DNA from: Halorubrum hochsteinianum
Lineage (GTDB): Archaea; Halobacteriota; Halobacteria; Halobacteriales; Haloferacaceae
Length of the DNA stretch: 64,000 nucleotides
NCBI RefSeq assembly: GCF_023702125.1
Contig: NZ_CP098415.1
Coordinates: forward strand, 558,001 to 622,000
Direction: 5' to 3'
Of this stretch, positions 1 to 8,843 are shown one piece after another. A model generated the notes under the pieces. It searched no databases. It was not told the DNA's origin and saw only the letters and a program-made list of their open reading frames with translations. Both the position numbers and the translations under genes were made by a program. How positions within the stretch are numbered: position 1 is the first letter of the stretch; each line of letters opens with the position of its first letter.

Positions 1-1112
1 ACGCGCTCGACGCGCTGTTCGACGAGGGGGCCGAGCGGGCGGCGGACCTGATACGCCGGATCGAGACGGGCGACCCCGAGGCGGAGCGGCCGCCCGACCC
101 GACCGCGGAGCGCGCGACCTTCGAGAGCGACGTGGGTCGGGAGGGGTACGCCGACGCGGTGCGGCGCGTCAAGGAGTACGTCCGCGAGGGCGACACGTTT
201 CAGGCGAACGTCTCCCAGCGCCTGACCGCGCCGGCCGCGGTCCATCCGGTCGACGCCTACGACGCGCTCCGGGAAGTGAACCCCGCGCCGTACTCCGGGC
301 TGATCGAGTTCGGCGGGAGCGGTGACGGTGAGACCGGGGCCGACGGAGCCGCGGCCGACGGGACGAACCGCCCGAGCGGCACCGACCTCGTGAGCGCGAG
401 CCCGGAACTGCTCTTACACCGGGAGCCGACCGACGACCCCGAGCGCGGCGCGCGCCTCGTCACGGAGCCCATCGCCGGGACGCGCCCGCGGGGGGACAGC
501 GACGAGGCCGACGCCGCGCTCGAAGGGGAGCTGACAGGCGACGCGAAGGAGCGCGCCGAGCACGCGATGCTGGTCGACTTAGAGCGCAACGACCTCGGCA
601 AGGTGTCGCGGTTCGGCACGGTCGACGTGAGCGAGTACCGCCGCGTCGACCGCTACAGCGAGGTGATGCACCTCGTGAGCCTGATCGAGGGGGAGGCGCG
701 GAGCGACGTGGGGCTCGCGGACGCCGTCGCCGCCTGCTTCCCCGGCGGGACGATCACCGGCGCGCCCAAGCCGCGGACGATGGAGATAATCGACGAACTG
801 GAGCCGACGCGCCGGGGGCCGTACACCGGGTCGATGTTCGCGGCCGGGTTCGACGGGCGCGCGACGCTCAACATCGTCATCCGCACGCTCGTCCGCCACG
901 CGACCGAGTACCACCTCCGAGTCGGGGCGGGGATCGTCCACGACTCCGACCCCGACGCCGAGTACGAGGAGACGCTCGCGAAGGCGCGCGCGCTGGTGAG
1001 CGCCGTCGACGAGGCGCTCGCGACCGGCGGGATGGCGGTCGACGAGACGAGGGGCGATGCGGCCGCCGAAGAGGCACCCGACGGGACGACCGAGGGGGCG
1101 GTCGAGCGATGA
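1..1112 (+). CDS. Chorismate-binding synthase component I (anthranilate or aminodeoxychorismate synthase), 5' end cut
   Basis: The frame is open from base 3, so the N-terminal part lies outside the window. It contains the chorismate-binding domain: PIAGTRPRG at about 468-494, a [11 protein letters not shown] block, and the [13 protein letters not shown] block near 740. The enzyme aminates chorismate with ammonia supplied by its glutaminase partner, which starts 4 bases before this gene ends (ATGA overlap). A pabC-like gene follows, which suggests p-aminobenzoate synthesis. However, the alanine in PIAGT is the residue typical of anthranilate synthase, whereas many PabB enzymes have lysine there. 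Family membership is secure; the choice between TrpE and PabB is open. Confidence 0.9.
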   Translation, partial: ALDALFDEGAERAADLIRRIETGDPEAERPPDPTAERATFESDVGREGYADAVRRVKEYVREGDTFQANVSQRLTAPAAVHPVDAYDALREVNPAPYSGLIEFGGSGDGETGADGAAADGTNRPSGTDLVSASPELLLHREPTDDPERGARLVTEPIAGTRPRGDSDEADAALEGELTGDAKERAEHAMLVDLERNDLGKVSRFGTVDVSEYRRVDRYSEVMHLVSLIEGEARSDVGLADAVAACFPGGTITGAPKPRTMEIIDELEPTRRGPYTGSMFAAGFDGRATLNIVIRTLVRHATEYHLRVGAGIVHDSDPDAEYEETLAKARALVSAVDEALATGGMAVDETRGDAAAEEAPDGTTEGAVER

Positions 1113-1753
1113 CGGACAGGGACGCGGCGGCGACCGTCGGATCGGACGACGGCTGGCGACCGGGCGCGGGCGAGACCGACGCGCGGGTCCTCGTCGTCGA
1201 CAACTACGACTCGTTCGCGTACAACCTCGTCCAGTACGTCGGGGAGGTCGCGGGCGCGGTGACGGTCCGGCGCAACGACGCGGTCGACCTCGACGGGATC
1301 CGCGCGCTCGACCCGGACGGCGTCGTCGTCTCCCCGGGCCCCGGCACCCCGGCCGAGGCCGGCGTCTCGACCGGGGTCTTCGAACTCGATCGCCCCGTGT
1401 TCGGCGTCTGTCTCGGCCATCAGGCGCTGTGCGCGAGCGGCGGGAGCCGCGTCGGCCACGCGCCCGAGGTCGTCCACGGGAAGCCGTCGACGATCACCCA
1501 CGACGGCGAGGGCGTCTTCGCCGGCCTCCCCGACCGGCTCCGCGTCGGGCGGTACCACTCGCTGTGCGTCGAGCGCGAGGACCTGCCCGACGAACTGGTC
1601 GAGACCGCCCGCACCGAGGACGAGCGCGAAGTGGTGATGGGCGTGCGCCACCGCGAGAAGCCGCACGTCGGCGTCCAGTTCCACCCGGAGAGCATCCTCA
1701 CCCCGCGCGGGAAGCGGCTGGTGCGGAACTTCGTGGCGGGGTGCGAGCAATGA
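1109..1753 (+). CDS. Glutamine amidotransferase subunit of anthranilate/aminodeoxychorismate synthase (TrpG/PabA)
   Basis: A 214-residue class I glutamine amidotransferase that releases ammonia from glutamine for the adjacent component I. The nucleophile Cys101 lies in GVCLGHQAL, and the His192/Glu194 pair lies in QFHPES near the C-terminus. About 25 residues of acidic N-terminal extension precede the usual start ([10 protein letters not shown]). Its ATG overlaps the upstream stop by 4 bases and its own stop overlaps the next ATG, so the three genes form one translationally coupled unit. Whether it serves tryptophan or folate synthesis follows the partner and is not resolved here. Confidence 0.92.
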   Translation: MTDRDAAATVGSDDGWRPGAGETDARVLVVDNYDSFAYNLVQYVGEVAGAVTVRRNDAVDLDGIRALDPDGVVVSPGPGTPAEAGVSTGVFELDRPVFGVCLGHQALCASGGSRVGHAPEVVHGKPSTITHDGEGVFAGLPDRLRVGRYHSLCVEREDLPDELVETARTEDEREVVMGVRHREKPHVGVQFHPESILTPRGKRLVRNFVAGCEQ

Positions 1754-2679
1754 GCGACCGATCCGCGCCGACCGGGGGCGACGACCTGCGCTATCACGTC
1801 GACGGCGACCTCGTCCCCGCCGAGGAGGCGACCGTCTCGGTCGAGGACCGCGGGTTCGCCTACGGCGACGCCGCCTTCGAGACGATGCGCGCGTACGGCG
1901 GCGACCCCTTCCGCTGGGAGGCGCACGCCGACCGGCTCCGCGACACCTGCGAGACACTCGGGCTGGATCACGGCATCGCCGACGCGGAGTTGCGACGGCG
2001 GGTCGACGAGACGCTGGCCGCGAACGACCTCGCGGACGCGTACCTGAAACTCTCGGTCACGCGGGGGGTCCAGCCCGGGACGCTCGACCCGAAACCGGAG
2101 GTCGACCCGACCGTCGTCGTGATCGCGAAGCCGCTCCCGCGCGGCGGGGTCGGGAGCGAGCCGGTCCACGACGGGCCGGCCGCGGTCCAGACGACGAAGA
2201 CCCGCAAGGCCGACGACCGCGCGATCCCGGCCGCCGCCAAGACGCACAACTACCTCAACGGAATCCTAGCCCGGCTGGAGCTCCGCGTGACCGGCGCGGA
2301 CGAGGCCCTGATGCTCGACCCGGACGGCCGCGTCGCCGAGGGGGCGACCTCGAACCTCTTCTTCGCCGACGGCGCGGCGCTCCGGACCCCGTCGCTCGAC
2401 GGGCCGGTCCTCCCCGGCGTCACCAGAGCGACCGTGATCGAGGTCGCGGAAGACGAGGGGATCCCCGTCGAGGAGGGGACGTACACGCCGGACGCGGTCC
2501 GTTCGGCCGACGAGGTCTTCCTCACGAACTCGACGTGGGAGGTCCGCCCCGTGGCGACCGTCGACGGCATCGCGGTCGACGGCGACGGCGAGGGGGTCGC
2601 CGGCCCGCTCACGACCCTGATCTCCCGGCTGTTCGACCGGCGGATCGAGGAGGCTCACTACGACGGCGAGCGGCTGTAA
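1750..2679 (+). CDS. pabC: Class IV PLP-dependent aminotransferase, probable aminodeoxychorismate lyase
   Basis: A 309-residue fold-type IV PLP enzyme. The start is the ATG at 1750, which overlaps the upstream stop; an open frame runs further upstream but is antisense-like shadow. Family features are the FAYGDAAFETMRA block, the PLP lysine Lys164 in AAKTHNYLNG, and EGATSNLFF. In this context it would cleave aminodeoxychorismate to p-aminobenzoate and pyruvate. Branched-chain and D-amino-acid aminotransferases share the fold, so the lyase call rests mainly on its position behind the chorismate synthase genes. Confidence 0.8.
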   Translation: MSDRSAPTGGDDLRYHVDGDLVPAEEATVSVEDRGFAYGDAAFETMRAYGGDPFRWEAHADRLRDTCETLGLDHGIADAELRRRVDETLAANDLADAYLKLSVTRGVQPGTLDPKPEVDPTVVVIAKPLPRGGVGSEPVHDGPAAVQTTKTRKADDRAIPAAAKTHNYLNGILARLELRVTGADEALMLDPDGRVAEGATSNLFFADGAALRTPSLDGPVLPGVTRATVIEVAEDEGIPVEEGTYTPDAVRSADEVFLTNSTWEVRPVATVDGIAVDGDGEGVAGPLTTLISRLFDRRIEEAHYDGERL

Positions 2680-2732
2680 GGTGGAATTCATCGAATCTAC
2701 ACGGCCACCTGAAACAAGAGGACGGTACGGTC

Positions 2733-3236
2733 CTAAATGAGCAGTATCGAATATATCGCCCAAACGACGAGTAAAACGAGTTGTATGCCAACCCAACCGG
2801 TTGGAACGATCCGGTTTGGCAGTGAATCTTGTGGAAGGGTACGGAACCACCCAAGGGAATCGCCGCTTTCAGCGGTATGCGTTATTTTCTCATCCATTTC
2901 TGTTTGCCAGTTCGGAGTGTCCGAAGCGAAGTGATCCCGTTCTATCTCTTTCATTTTCTTGGAGGAAACATGTTTCACGGTTTCGAGCGTCCAAGAACTG
3001 TAGTACAGTATCGACAGCGTAAAGAATCCGAGCAAGACGGTTAGCCAGTAGACGCCGAGGGAGAATTCTGCTCGGGTTATCACCGTTGTGAGGACAGATA
3101 TTACAAATATGCCCAGATACATCTCACGCACGACCATGCGGTCCGCAGAACGGTAGCTGTCGAACGCGGCCTCATAAACAGCAACGGTCGCCGGAGACGC
3201 CCTCGTATCGTCCCCGGATTGAGAACCATCGGCCAT
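2733..3236 (-). CDS. Low-GC membrane protein of unknown function
   Basis: A 167-residue protein not assigned to a family. The ATG at 3236 (MADGSQSGDD) is chosen because an AT-rich TATA-like stretch lies about 27 bases upstream (around 3257-3272). A soluble N-terminal region precedes two adjacent hydrophobic segments (roughly residues 38-75), then a charged cytoplasmic stretch of about 60 residues, then a final hydrophobic helix at the very C-terminus. Base composition is clearly lower in GC than every neighbour, which suggests recent acquisition. It stands alone, convergent with pabC and divergent from the next gene. Confidence 0.65.
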   Translation of the reverse strand: MADGSQSGDDTRASPATVAVYEAAFDSYRSADRMVVREMYLGIFVISVLTTVITRAEFSLGVYWLTVLLGFFTLSILYYSSWTLETVKHVSSKKMKEIERDHFASDTPNWQTEMDEKITHTAESGDSLGWFRTLPQDSLPNRIVPTGWVGIQLVLLVVWAIYSILLI

Positions 3237-3319
3237 ACTGGCCCTATCTTGGCCGTGTCTTGTATTTTTATTGGCAGGTCCGCCCACAGCGTTATCCCGT
3301 CAGAGATTCTAAATGACGG

Positions 3320-3919
3320 ATGGCAGACGACAAAGACGGACGTGAGAAACAGGCGGCCGACGAGGATCGACGACAGCGCGAGCGCGACATGGAGGCGGAA
3401 GTGACCCGTGGCGACGAGGCGGAACCGCCGTTCGACGACGAGGCGACCGAGGCCCTCGAAGCGGCGCTCGAACCGCTGACGTTCCCCGCGACGGGCCGCG
3501 AGGTCGTCGCCGCGGTCGGCGACCGCGAGCTGGAGTCGGAGGCCCGCGTGTACACCGTCGCCGACCTGATCCCGGACGCGGACCTGGAGGCGTTCGACGC
3601 CCCGACGACGGTCCGCGAGCGCGTGCGTCGCCTCGCGGTCGCGGCCGCGATGAAGCGGGTCGTCGAGGCGGCCGCCGAACTGGAGAACGTCGATTTCGGC
3701 CGGTCGCAACACGAGGCGTTCGAGCGCACGTTCCGCGCGCTGAGCGATATCAACGAACTCGACGACGAGGAGGGGGTCCGCGCGATCGCCGACTGGGTCG
3801 TCGACCGGATCGGCGAGAAGCAGACGGTCCCCGGGTCGCGCGACCTCCGCCGACAGGGAGCGAAGTACTGCCGGGCGCACGGCTACGAAGTCCGCGACGA
3901 CGAGTGGCTCGGAATCTGA
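3320..3919 (+). CDS. Conserved haloarchaeal protein, DUF5789-like
   Basis: A 199-residue acidic soluble protein with a highly charged N-terminal 35 residues, then a conserved helical domain running to the end (PGSRDLRRQGAKYCRAHGYE, then a C-terminal WLGI). I recall this C-terminal block from the haloarchaeal DUF5789 family; that assignment is from memory. The molecular role is unknown. A TATA-like GTTATC about 27 bases before the ATG fits leaderless expression. It is the divergent partner of the low-GC membrane gene. Confidence 0.75.
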   Translation: MADDKDGREKQAADEDRRQRERDMEAEVTRGDEAEPPFDDEATEALEAALEPLTFPATGREVVAAVGDRELESEARVYTVADLIPDADLEAFDAPTTVRERVRRLAVAAAMKRVVEAAAELENVDFGRSQHEAFERTFRALSDINELDDEEGVRAIADWVVDRIGEKQTVPGSRDLRRQGAKYCRAHGYEVRDDEWLGI

Positions 3920-3921
3920 GC

Positions 3922-3965
3922 CGGGACGAGGTTCCGAGAGCGAACGGAGTCGGGACGAGGTTCCG
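3922..3965 (+). repeat. 15-base direct repeat
   Basis: The sequence CGGGACGAGGTTCCG occurs at 3922-3936 and again at 3951-3965, spaced 29 bases, in the short gap before the Rieske gene. It may be a local duplication or a pair of sites; no function can be read from it. Confidence 0.6.
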
Positions 3966-4047
3966 GGACCGGGCGCGTCGGAGCGGGCGGGAAGTCCCGA
4001 ACGCCGGGACGCACAACGTTGAAGCCGGCCGCCGGCCTCGCATCCGT

Positions 4048-4518
4048 ATGGACGAGAGCCGCCGGATCGCCGGCGTCGAGGAGGTTCCGGAGGAGAGCAC
4101 GCTGCTCGCGACGCTGCGACCGGTCGACTCCGCGGCGGTCGACGAGGGCGAGGGCGACGTCGGGGAGAGCGAGGACGGGACGCCCGAGGTCGAGGCGCTC
4201 CTCACGCGCGCGGCCGGCGAGGTGCGCGCGTTCCGCAACTACTGCCAACACTGGACCGACGTGCGCCTCGACAAGGACGACGGCGCGTTCGTCCGCAACG
4301 GGGAGGTGTTCTGCCAGAAGCACGGCGCGACGTTCGAGGCCGACGGCGGCTACTGTAACTTCGGTCCCTGCGAGGGGGCCGTCCTCGAATCGGTCGACGT
4401 GACCGTCGAGGGCGACGGCGTGTTCCTCGCCGACGACGCCTACGAGTTCGTCCGGCTCGGCCCCTCCGCGAAGCAGGGCGACGACGGCGGCTCGCGGATC
4501 GACTTCACCGGGAACTGA
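4048..4518 (+). CDS. Rieske [2Fe-2S] domain protein
   Basis: A 156-residue soluble protein. The Rieske ligands are visible as C66-x-H68 and C89-x2-H92, the spacing used by Rieske-type ferredoxins and oxygenase ferredoxin components. The ATG at 4048 is preferred over an upstream start because the intervening 48 codons are low-complexity and contain a DNA repeat. No oxygenase subunit or reductase lies next to it, so its electron partner is unknown. It has no transmembrane anchor, unlike bc1/b6f Rieske proteins. Confidence 0.85.
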   Translation: MDESRRIAGVEEVPEESTLLATLRPVDSAAVDEGEGDVGESEDGTPEVEALLTRAAGEVRAFRNYCQHWTDVRLDKDDGAFVRNGEVFCQKHGATFEADGGYCNFGPCEGAVLESVDVTVEGDGVFLADDAYEFVRLGPSAKQGDDGGSRIDFTGN

Positions 4519-4547
4519 GCCGCCCGCACGGCCGCGGGAGCGACCGG

Positions 4548-4988
4548 TCAGAACTTCGTGCGCCCGCCGCCGGCGTCCTCGCGCCCGAGCGCCTTCTTCA
4601 GGAAGTTCATCCAGCGCTTCTGGTCGGCCGCCTCCTGCCGCTTCGCCTCGGTCTCCGGGTCGGGGGCGTCCAACCCCTCCAGCGCCTCCAGCGCGCGGTC
4701 GATGCCGATGATCGCCGACGCCAACTCCTCGCCCTCCTCGCGGCTCACCTCGTTCTCCTCGATCGGTTCGAGCCGGTCGAGGCGCTCGCGCCGGAGGTTC
4801 CGCTTGGCGCGGTCAACGCGGTCGCGCTCGCCCGGCGGGACCGAGTCGCGGCGCTTGATCTCGAAGACGAACGAGCGGAGGTCGATCTCCTCGCCCTGGA
4901 TCTCGATCGACTCCGGGATCTCGACGCCCACCGTCGAGGACTCGCGGTTGACCCGCTCCAAGAGCTGTTTTCGCTCGTACTCCTTCAC
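4548..4988 (-). CDS. Conserved haloarchaeal protein, DUF5788-like
   Basis: A 146-residue, highly charged, probably all-helical soluble protein that begins MKEYERKQLLERVNRES and ends with a helix around KRWMNFLKKALG. I recall this as the DUF5788 family of haloarchaea, and the function is not known. It is convergent with the Rieske gene and divergent from the cysteine-cluster gene. No signal peptide or membrane segment is seen. Confidence 0.75.
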   Translation of the reverse strand: MKEYERKQLLERVNRESSTVGVEIPESIEIQGEEIDLRSFVFEIKRRDSVPPGERDRVDRAKRNLRRERLDRLEPIEENEVSREEGEELASAIIGIDRALEALEGLDAPDPETEAKRQEAADQKRWMNFLKKALGREDAGGGRTKF

Positions 4989-5071
4989 GCTCGCTCGGTA
5001 GGGGGCGGTCGCACTTCGCTCCTTCGCCCGGAAGGGACGACGTTAACTCCGGCGCGCCGGTACGGACGCGC

Positions 5072-5863
5072 ATGGAGACGCTCGAATCCGAACTCGCCGC
5101 GGCCCGCGACCTCGACATCGCGGAGCTGGCGGACGCCATCGAGTCGATCGGATTCGAGTGCACGCGCTGCGGCGGCTGCTGTACGGGCTACGCCCCGGAC
5201 GAACCCGGCGGCGCGCCGGCCGGAGCGGGAGTCGACGAGACGGGCGGGGACGTGAAATCTGAAGAGGACGACGATACCGCGGAGTGCCACGACGACGACC
5301 GCGAGCCGCACACCGCGACCGTCTTCCCGGACGAGGTCCGCCGCGTCGCCGACGCCGCCGCGGACGCGACCGGCGAGGCGTACGACTGGCGCGACGTGGC
5401 CCGCCCGATGCCGTTCGGTCTCGACGCGGGCGAGGAGGGCGAGCCGGAGGGGGAGACGTTCGAGTGGGCGCTCGCGACCGACGACTGCGGCGACTGCACC
5501 TTCTACGAGGAGTCCGACGGCCGGGGGGCGTGTACCGTCCACGACGCGCGCCCGCTCATCTGTCGGACCTACCCGTTCAGCGTCGCCTTGGAGGGGACGA
5601 GCCAGCCGATGGGCGAGGCGGTCGACGAGGCGGGCGTCGTCCGCGCCCACGAGTGCGAGGGCCTCGGGCGCGACATCACCCGGCAGGACGCCGAGGAGCT
5701 GGCCGCCGCGCTGAAGGAGCGCGCGGTCCGCGAACTGGAGGAGGCGATCGGCGTCCGCGACGGCTACGACCCGACGGCGTCCGACCGCGCCGACGGCGAC
5801 GTCGTCGTCTTCGACTCCGAGGGCCCGAAGGAGGCCGACGGGCGTCCCGTCGGAGGCGAGTAG
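5072..5863 (+). CDS. YkgJ-family cysteine cluster protein
   Basis: A 263-residue protein with the CTRCGGCC motif near residue 30 and further cysteines in CGDCTFY, ACTVHDARPLICRTYPF and ECEGLG. This is the arrangement of the YkgJ/UPF0153 family, thought to bind zinc or an iron-sulfur cluster. An acidic insert follows the first motif. A TATA-like GTTAACT lies about 27 bases before the ATG. The biochemical role of the family is unproven. Confidence 0.85.
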   Translation: METLESELAAARDLDIAELADAIESIGFECTRCGGCCTGYAPDEPGGAPAGAGVDETGGDVKSEEDDDTAECHDDDREPHTATVFPDEVRRVADAAADATGEAYDWRDVARPMPFGLDAGEEGEPEGETFEWALATDDCGDCTFYEESDGRGACTVHDARPLICRTYPFSVALEGTSQPMGEAVDEAGVVRAHECEGLGRDITRQDAEELAAALKERAVRELEEAIGVRDGYDPTASDRADGDVVVFDSEGPKEADGRPVGGE

Positions 5864-5905
5864 CGGGGGACGCCGACGCACCCCGCTCCGTCTCCGTCGC
5901 CGCTC

Positions 5906-6823
5906 TCAGACGGCGTCCAGCGCCGCGTCCACGTCGGCGCGGATCGCCTCGCGGGCGTCCGCGTCCGGGAGCGTGAGCGGCGGGCGCACGGCCGGGTCGG
6001 GGATGAACCCGCGGTGGGCTGCCCCGACCTTCGCGGCGGGCGCGAAGCCGTGGTCGGCGCAGCGCTCGAAGAGGGGCGCGACCGCGCGGCGGTGGAGCGC
6101 CAGCGCCCGGTCGTCGTCGCCGGCGCGGATCGCCTCCCCGAGCGCGACGAACGCCTCCGGGATCACCTGCGAGAGGGCGTGGATCCCCCCGTCCACGCCG
6201 AGGCTCGCGCTCGGGTACAGCTGGGCGTCGACCCCCTGAAAGACGGCGAAGGAGTCGGGCGTCTCGCGGAGCTTCGCTTCGAGCCCGGTGAGATCGCCCG
6301 TCGTGTCCTTCATCCCGACGACGGACTCGCGGGCCGCCGCGTCGGCGAGGACCTCGACGTCGAGGGACTCGCCGACCGTCGCCGGGATGTCGTACAGGAG
6401 GACCGGGAGCGGCGCGTCCTCGGTGACGGCCTCGACGAACGCCCGCTGGCCGTCGGGGCTCGTCGACCCGTGGTAGTACGGGAGTGTGACCAGCCCGGCG
6501 TCGGCCCCGGCCGCCGCGGCGGCCGACAGGTGATCTCGCACCCGCGAGACCGAGGTGTCGGCCGTGCCGGCGATCACGGGCACCCGACCGTCGGCCGCGT
6601 CGACGACCGTCTCGACGACGGTCCGGCGCTCGGCGTCGTCGAGGCTAGCGAACTCGCCGGTCGTGCCGCAGGGGACCATCCCGTCGATGCCGGCCTCGAC
6701 GAGCGCGTCGACGTGGTTCGCGAGCGCGTCGGCGTCGACGTCGCTCTCGGCGGCGTCGGCGGCGGTGAACGGCGTCACGATCGGCGGCGAGACGGCGGCG
6801 TGCGGGAGATCGAGTATCGTCAC
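5906..6823 (-). CDS. DapA/NanA-family class I aldolase
   Basis: A TIM-barrel aldolase/synthase of about 305 residues. With the GTG start at 6823, the Schiff-base lysine is Lys172 in VGMKDTTGD, the catalytic tyrosine is Tyr144 in LLYDIP, and the GTTGE pyruvate-binding motif is present. The GTG is chosen because a TATA-like element (minus strand GCATTTG) lies about 27 bases upstream; a TTG at 6850 would lie on that element. The substrate cannot be read from sequence: dihydrodipicolinate synthase, N-acetylneuraminate lyase and 2-keto-3-deoxy sugar-acid aldolase are all possible. No lysine-pathway genes adjoin it. Confidence 0.85.
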   Translation of the reverse strand: MTILDLPHAAVSPPIVTPFTAADAAESDVDADALANHVDALVEAGIDGMVPCGTTGEFASLDDAERRTVVETVVDAADGRVPVIAGTADTSVSRVRDHLSAAAAAGADAGLVTLPYYHGSTSPDGQRAFVEAVTEDAPLPVLLYDIPATVGESLDVEVLADAAARESVVGMKDTTGDLTGLEAKLRETPDSFAVFQGVDAQLYPSASLGVDGGIHALSQVIPEAFVALGEAIRAGDDDRALALHRRAVAPLFERCADHGFAPAAKVGAAHRGFIPDPAVRPPLTLPDADAREAIRADVDAALDAV

Positions 6824-6949
6824 GCGCGGCGGTTCGGCGGGCGACGACAAATGCGTTGTCCAGCGGCGATCGCCCGGTGACCGGCGGGTCCTGACTGTGT
6901 CGGCGGTACAACTATACTACCTCGCACCTTGCTCCCGATGGAGTCTACT

Positions 6950-7363
6950 ATGGAAATCTCCGAGAAGCTCCTCTGTCTGTTCAGCGCGGACGTTCGCGAG
7001 ACCGACGACGGCGAGTTCGTCGTCGACGTGCCGAAACGAGAGGTCGAGACCGGGGCGCTGGAGCCGGGCGAGACGTACCGCGTCGCGCTCGTCGCGCGCG
7101 ACGGGTCCGCCGACGCGGCGGCCGACGGGGCCGACGACTCCGCGTCGCACGGCGGCGACGGCCCGCAGCCGCCGGTCGAGCCCGGCGAGATGCGGTACGT
7201 CGAGATCGAGGACCTCGGCAAGCAGGGCGACGGGATCGCCCGCGTCGAGCGCGGCTACGTGATTATCGTCCCCGACACCGAGGTCGGCGAGCGCGTGAAG
7301 ATCGAAGTGACGGAAGTGAAGTCCAACTTCGCCGTCGGCGAGGTCGTCGAAGAGGCGGTCTAA
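6950..7363 (+). CDS. TRAM-domain RNA-binding protein
   Basis: A protein of about 137 residues starting MEISEKLLCLFSA. It has a variable acidic linker and a C-terminal TRAM domain (YVEIEDLGKQGDGIARVERG through VKIEVTEVKSNFAVGEVVE). TRAM domains bind RNA and are common as small stand-alone archaeal proteins. The conserved start is the ATG at 6950; an ATG at 6938 is also in frame. A TATA-like CTATAC at 6912-6917 would put transcription start just before either ATG. Confidence 0.88.
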   Translation: MEISEKLLCLFSADVRETDDGEFVVDVPKREVETGALEPGETYRVALVARDGSADAAADGADDSASHGGDGPQPPVEPGEMRYVEIEDLGKQGDGIARVERGYVIIVPDTEVGERVKIEVTEVKSNFAVGEVVEEAV

Positions 7364-7374
7364 AGCGGGACCCG

Positions 7375-8094
7375 CTACTTCTCGTCCGCCACTCTGGCGT
7401 CCCAGTACGACACCGAGGCGACGTAGTCGCCGGGGATCGTGTTCCCGGCGAGCTCGTCGAGCGCCCGGAACGGCTTCGCGACCGCGCCCGGAAGCTCGCG
7501 GTAGAACCCGTACGGCAGCACGAAGTCGTGTTCCTCGTTCGCGAGCGTGAGCCCCGCCTCGCCGAGCATGGCGGCCACCTGCCGCTCGGAGTAGAGCCGC
7601 GAGCCCATGGGGAGCAGCCAAGTGTACAGCGTCCGCAGGCTGCGGCTGTTGAACGTGTCGAAGAACACCTGATCGCGGCTGACCCGGCAGAGCTCCCGCG
7701 CGAACGGGACCGGGTCGTCCATGAGGTGGAAAAAGCGCATCGCCACGACCGTGTCGAAGTGGTCGTCCGGGAACGGGAGCCGCGAGGCGTCGCCGCGGAG
7801 GAACTCGACCGCGTCGGCGTGGCCGGCGGCCGCGACCTTCTCGCGGGCCTGTTCGAGCATCTCGCGGGAGACGTCGAGTCCGACGACGTCCGCGCCCTGA
7901 TCGGCGAGCATCGTCGTGAACCGCCCGGTGCCGCAGGCGACCTCCAGCACGCGGTGGCCCGGATCGACGGGACCCAGCGCGGAGAGGACGGCCTCTTTCT
8001 CTCGCCGGTCGATGAGCTGTCCCCCGCCGGAGAACCGGACGTCGTCGTACTCCTCGGCGACCTCGTCGGCCTGGTACCAGTCCTGTCCCTTCAC
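7375..8094 (-). CDS. Class I SAM-dependent methyltransferase
   Basis: A 239-residue Rossmann methyltransferase. Motif I is VLEVACGTGRFT, motif II is VVGLDVSREML, and the motif III/IV region is GDASRLPFPDDHFDTVVA. It starts with GTG at 8094, with a TATA-like element about 27 bases upstream on the minus strand. The substrate is unknown; the layout resembles UbiE/MenG-type and small-molecule methyltransferases. It converges on the TRAM gene with an 11-base gap. Confidence 0.88.
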   Translation of the reverse strand: MKGQDWYQADEVAEEYDDVRFSGGGQLIDRREKEAVLSALGPVDPGHRVLEVACGTGRFTTMLADQGADVVGLDVSREMLEQAREKVAAAGHADAVEFLRGDASRLPFPDDHFDTVVAMRFFHLMDDPVPFARELCRVSRDQVFFDTFNSRSLRTLYTWLLPMGSRLYSERQVAAMLGEAGLTLANEEHDFVLPYGFYRELPGAVAKPFRALDELAGNTIPGDYVASVSYWDARVADEK

Positions 8095-8260
8095 GTTGTC
8101 CGTGATGGAGGCCGGACCGACAAAACCGTACTGGATGCGGTCCGGCGACGGCCCGCGTGCGGCGGGGTGCCGTCTCCGGCGTCGACCCGCGTGCGGCGGC
8201 TCGCTGTCCGCCGTCAGCGGTCCGCGTGCGACGGGGACGGGTCCGCCGCGGTCGCCTCGC

Positions 8261-8692
8261 TCACCCGCTCGTGGCGACGTTCTCGGCGGGTATCTTGACG
8301 ATCACCCGCGCGCCCTCCTCCTCGTCGTGGTGCGGGTACTCGTCGACGCCGAAGTAGCGGCGGGCGAGTTCGTCGATGTGTTCGCGCGCGAAGTAGCGGC
8401 GGGCGAGTTCGTCGATGTGTTCGCGCGCGCCCTCCTCGGTCAGTTCGGCCTCGCCGCGGACGGAGACGTAGCGGTACGGGTCGTCGGGGTCGAGCACGCT
8501 GACGCCGACTTTCGGATTGTTCCGGACGTTCCGCTCCTTGCGTCGCCCGCGGGCGGTGTTCACGAGGACGTGCTCCCGGTCCTCGTGGTCGACCCACACC
8601 GGGGTGACGTGGGGGAGCCCGTCCGGCCCGACGGTGGCGAAGTGCGCGTACGACTCGGCTTCGAGGATGTCGACGTGGGACTCGGGTATCAC
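8261..8692 (-). CDS. PPOX-class F420-dependent oxidoreductase with duplicated 13-residue segment
   Basis: A 143-residue flavin/F420-binding split-barrel protein (AHFATVGPDGLPHVTPVWV, VLVNTARGRRKERNV, YRYVSVRGEAEL). Near residue 95-120 the segment REHIDELARRYFA occurs twice in direct succession because of an exact 39-base tandem duplication, which lengthens the helix before the VDEYPHHD region. The frame is kept and codon use is normal, so the gene is probably still expressed. It starts with GTG at 8692, with a minus-strand TATA-like element about 27 bases upstream. The substrate is unknown. Confidence 0.88.
   Translation of the reverse strand: MIPESHVDILEAESYAHFATVGPDGLPHVTPVWVDHEDREHVLVNTARGRRKERNVRNNPKVGVSVLDPDDPYRYVSVRGEAELTEEGAREHIDELARRYFAREHIDELARRYFGVDEYPHHDEEEGARVIVKIPAENVATSG
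8351..8428. repeat. Exact 39-base tandem duplication inside a coding region
   Basis: Unit 1 (8351-8389) and unit 2 (8390-8428) are identical and begin GAAGTAGCGGCGGGC. The unit is 13 codons long, so the reading frame of the oxidoreductase is kept. Confidence 0.95.
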
Positions 8693-8843
8693 GCGGCCGG
8701 ATACGAGCGCTCGCCGGAAAAGTGTCGGGCGGACCGGCGGGGACAGCCCCCGCCGGGAGTGATATTAACACATTATATTATCAGAGGCAGATTCCCCTAT
8801 ATGTAGCCAACCTTTACCACTACCCGCGGAATTCGTGTGAGAC

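Noticed and set aside
653-1957. Long minus-strand frame (over 430 codons) opposite the chorismate synthase genes
   Set aside because: It is a GC-rich antisense shadow: it crosses two genes with strong family motifs, is Arg-rich and low in complexity.
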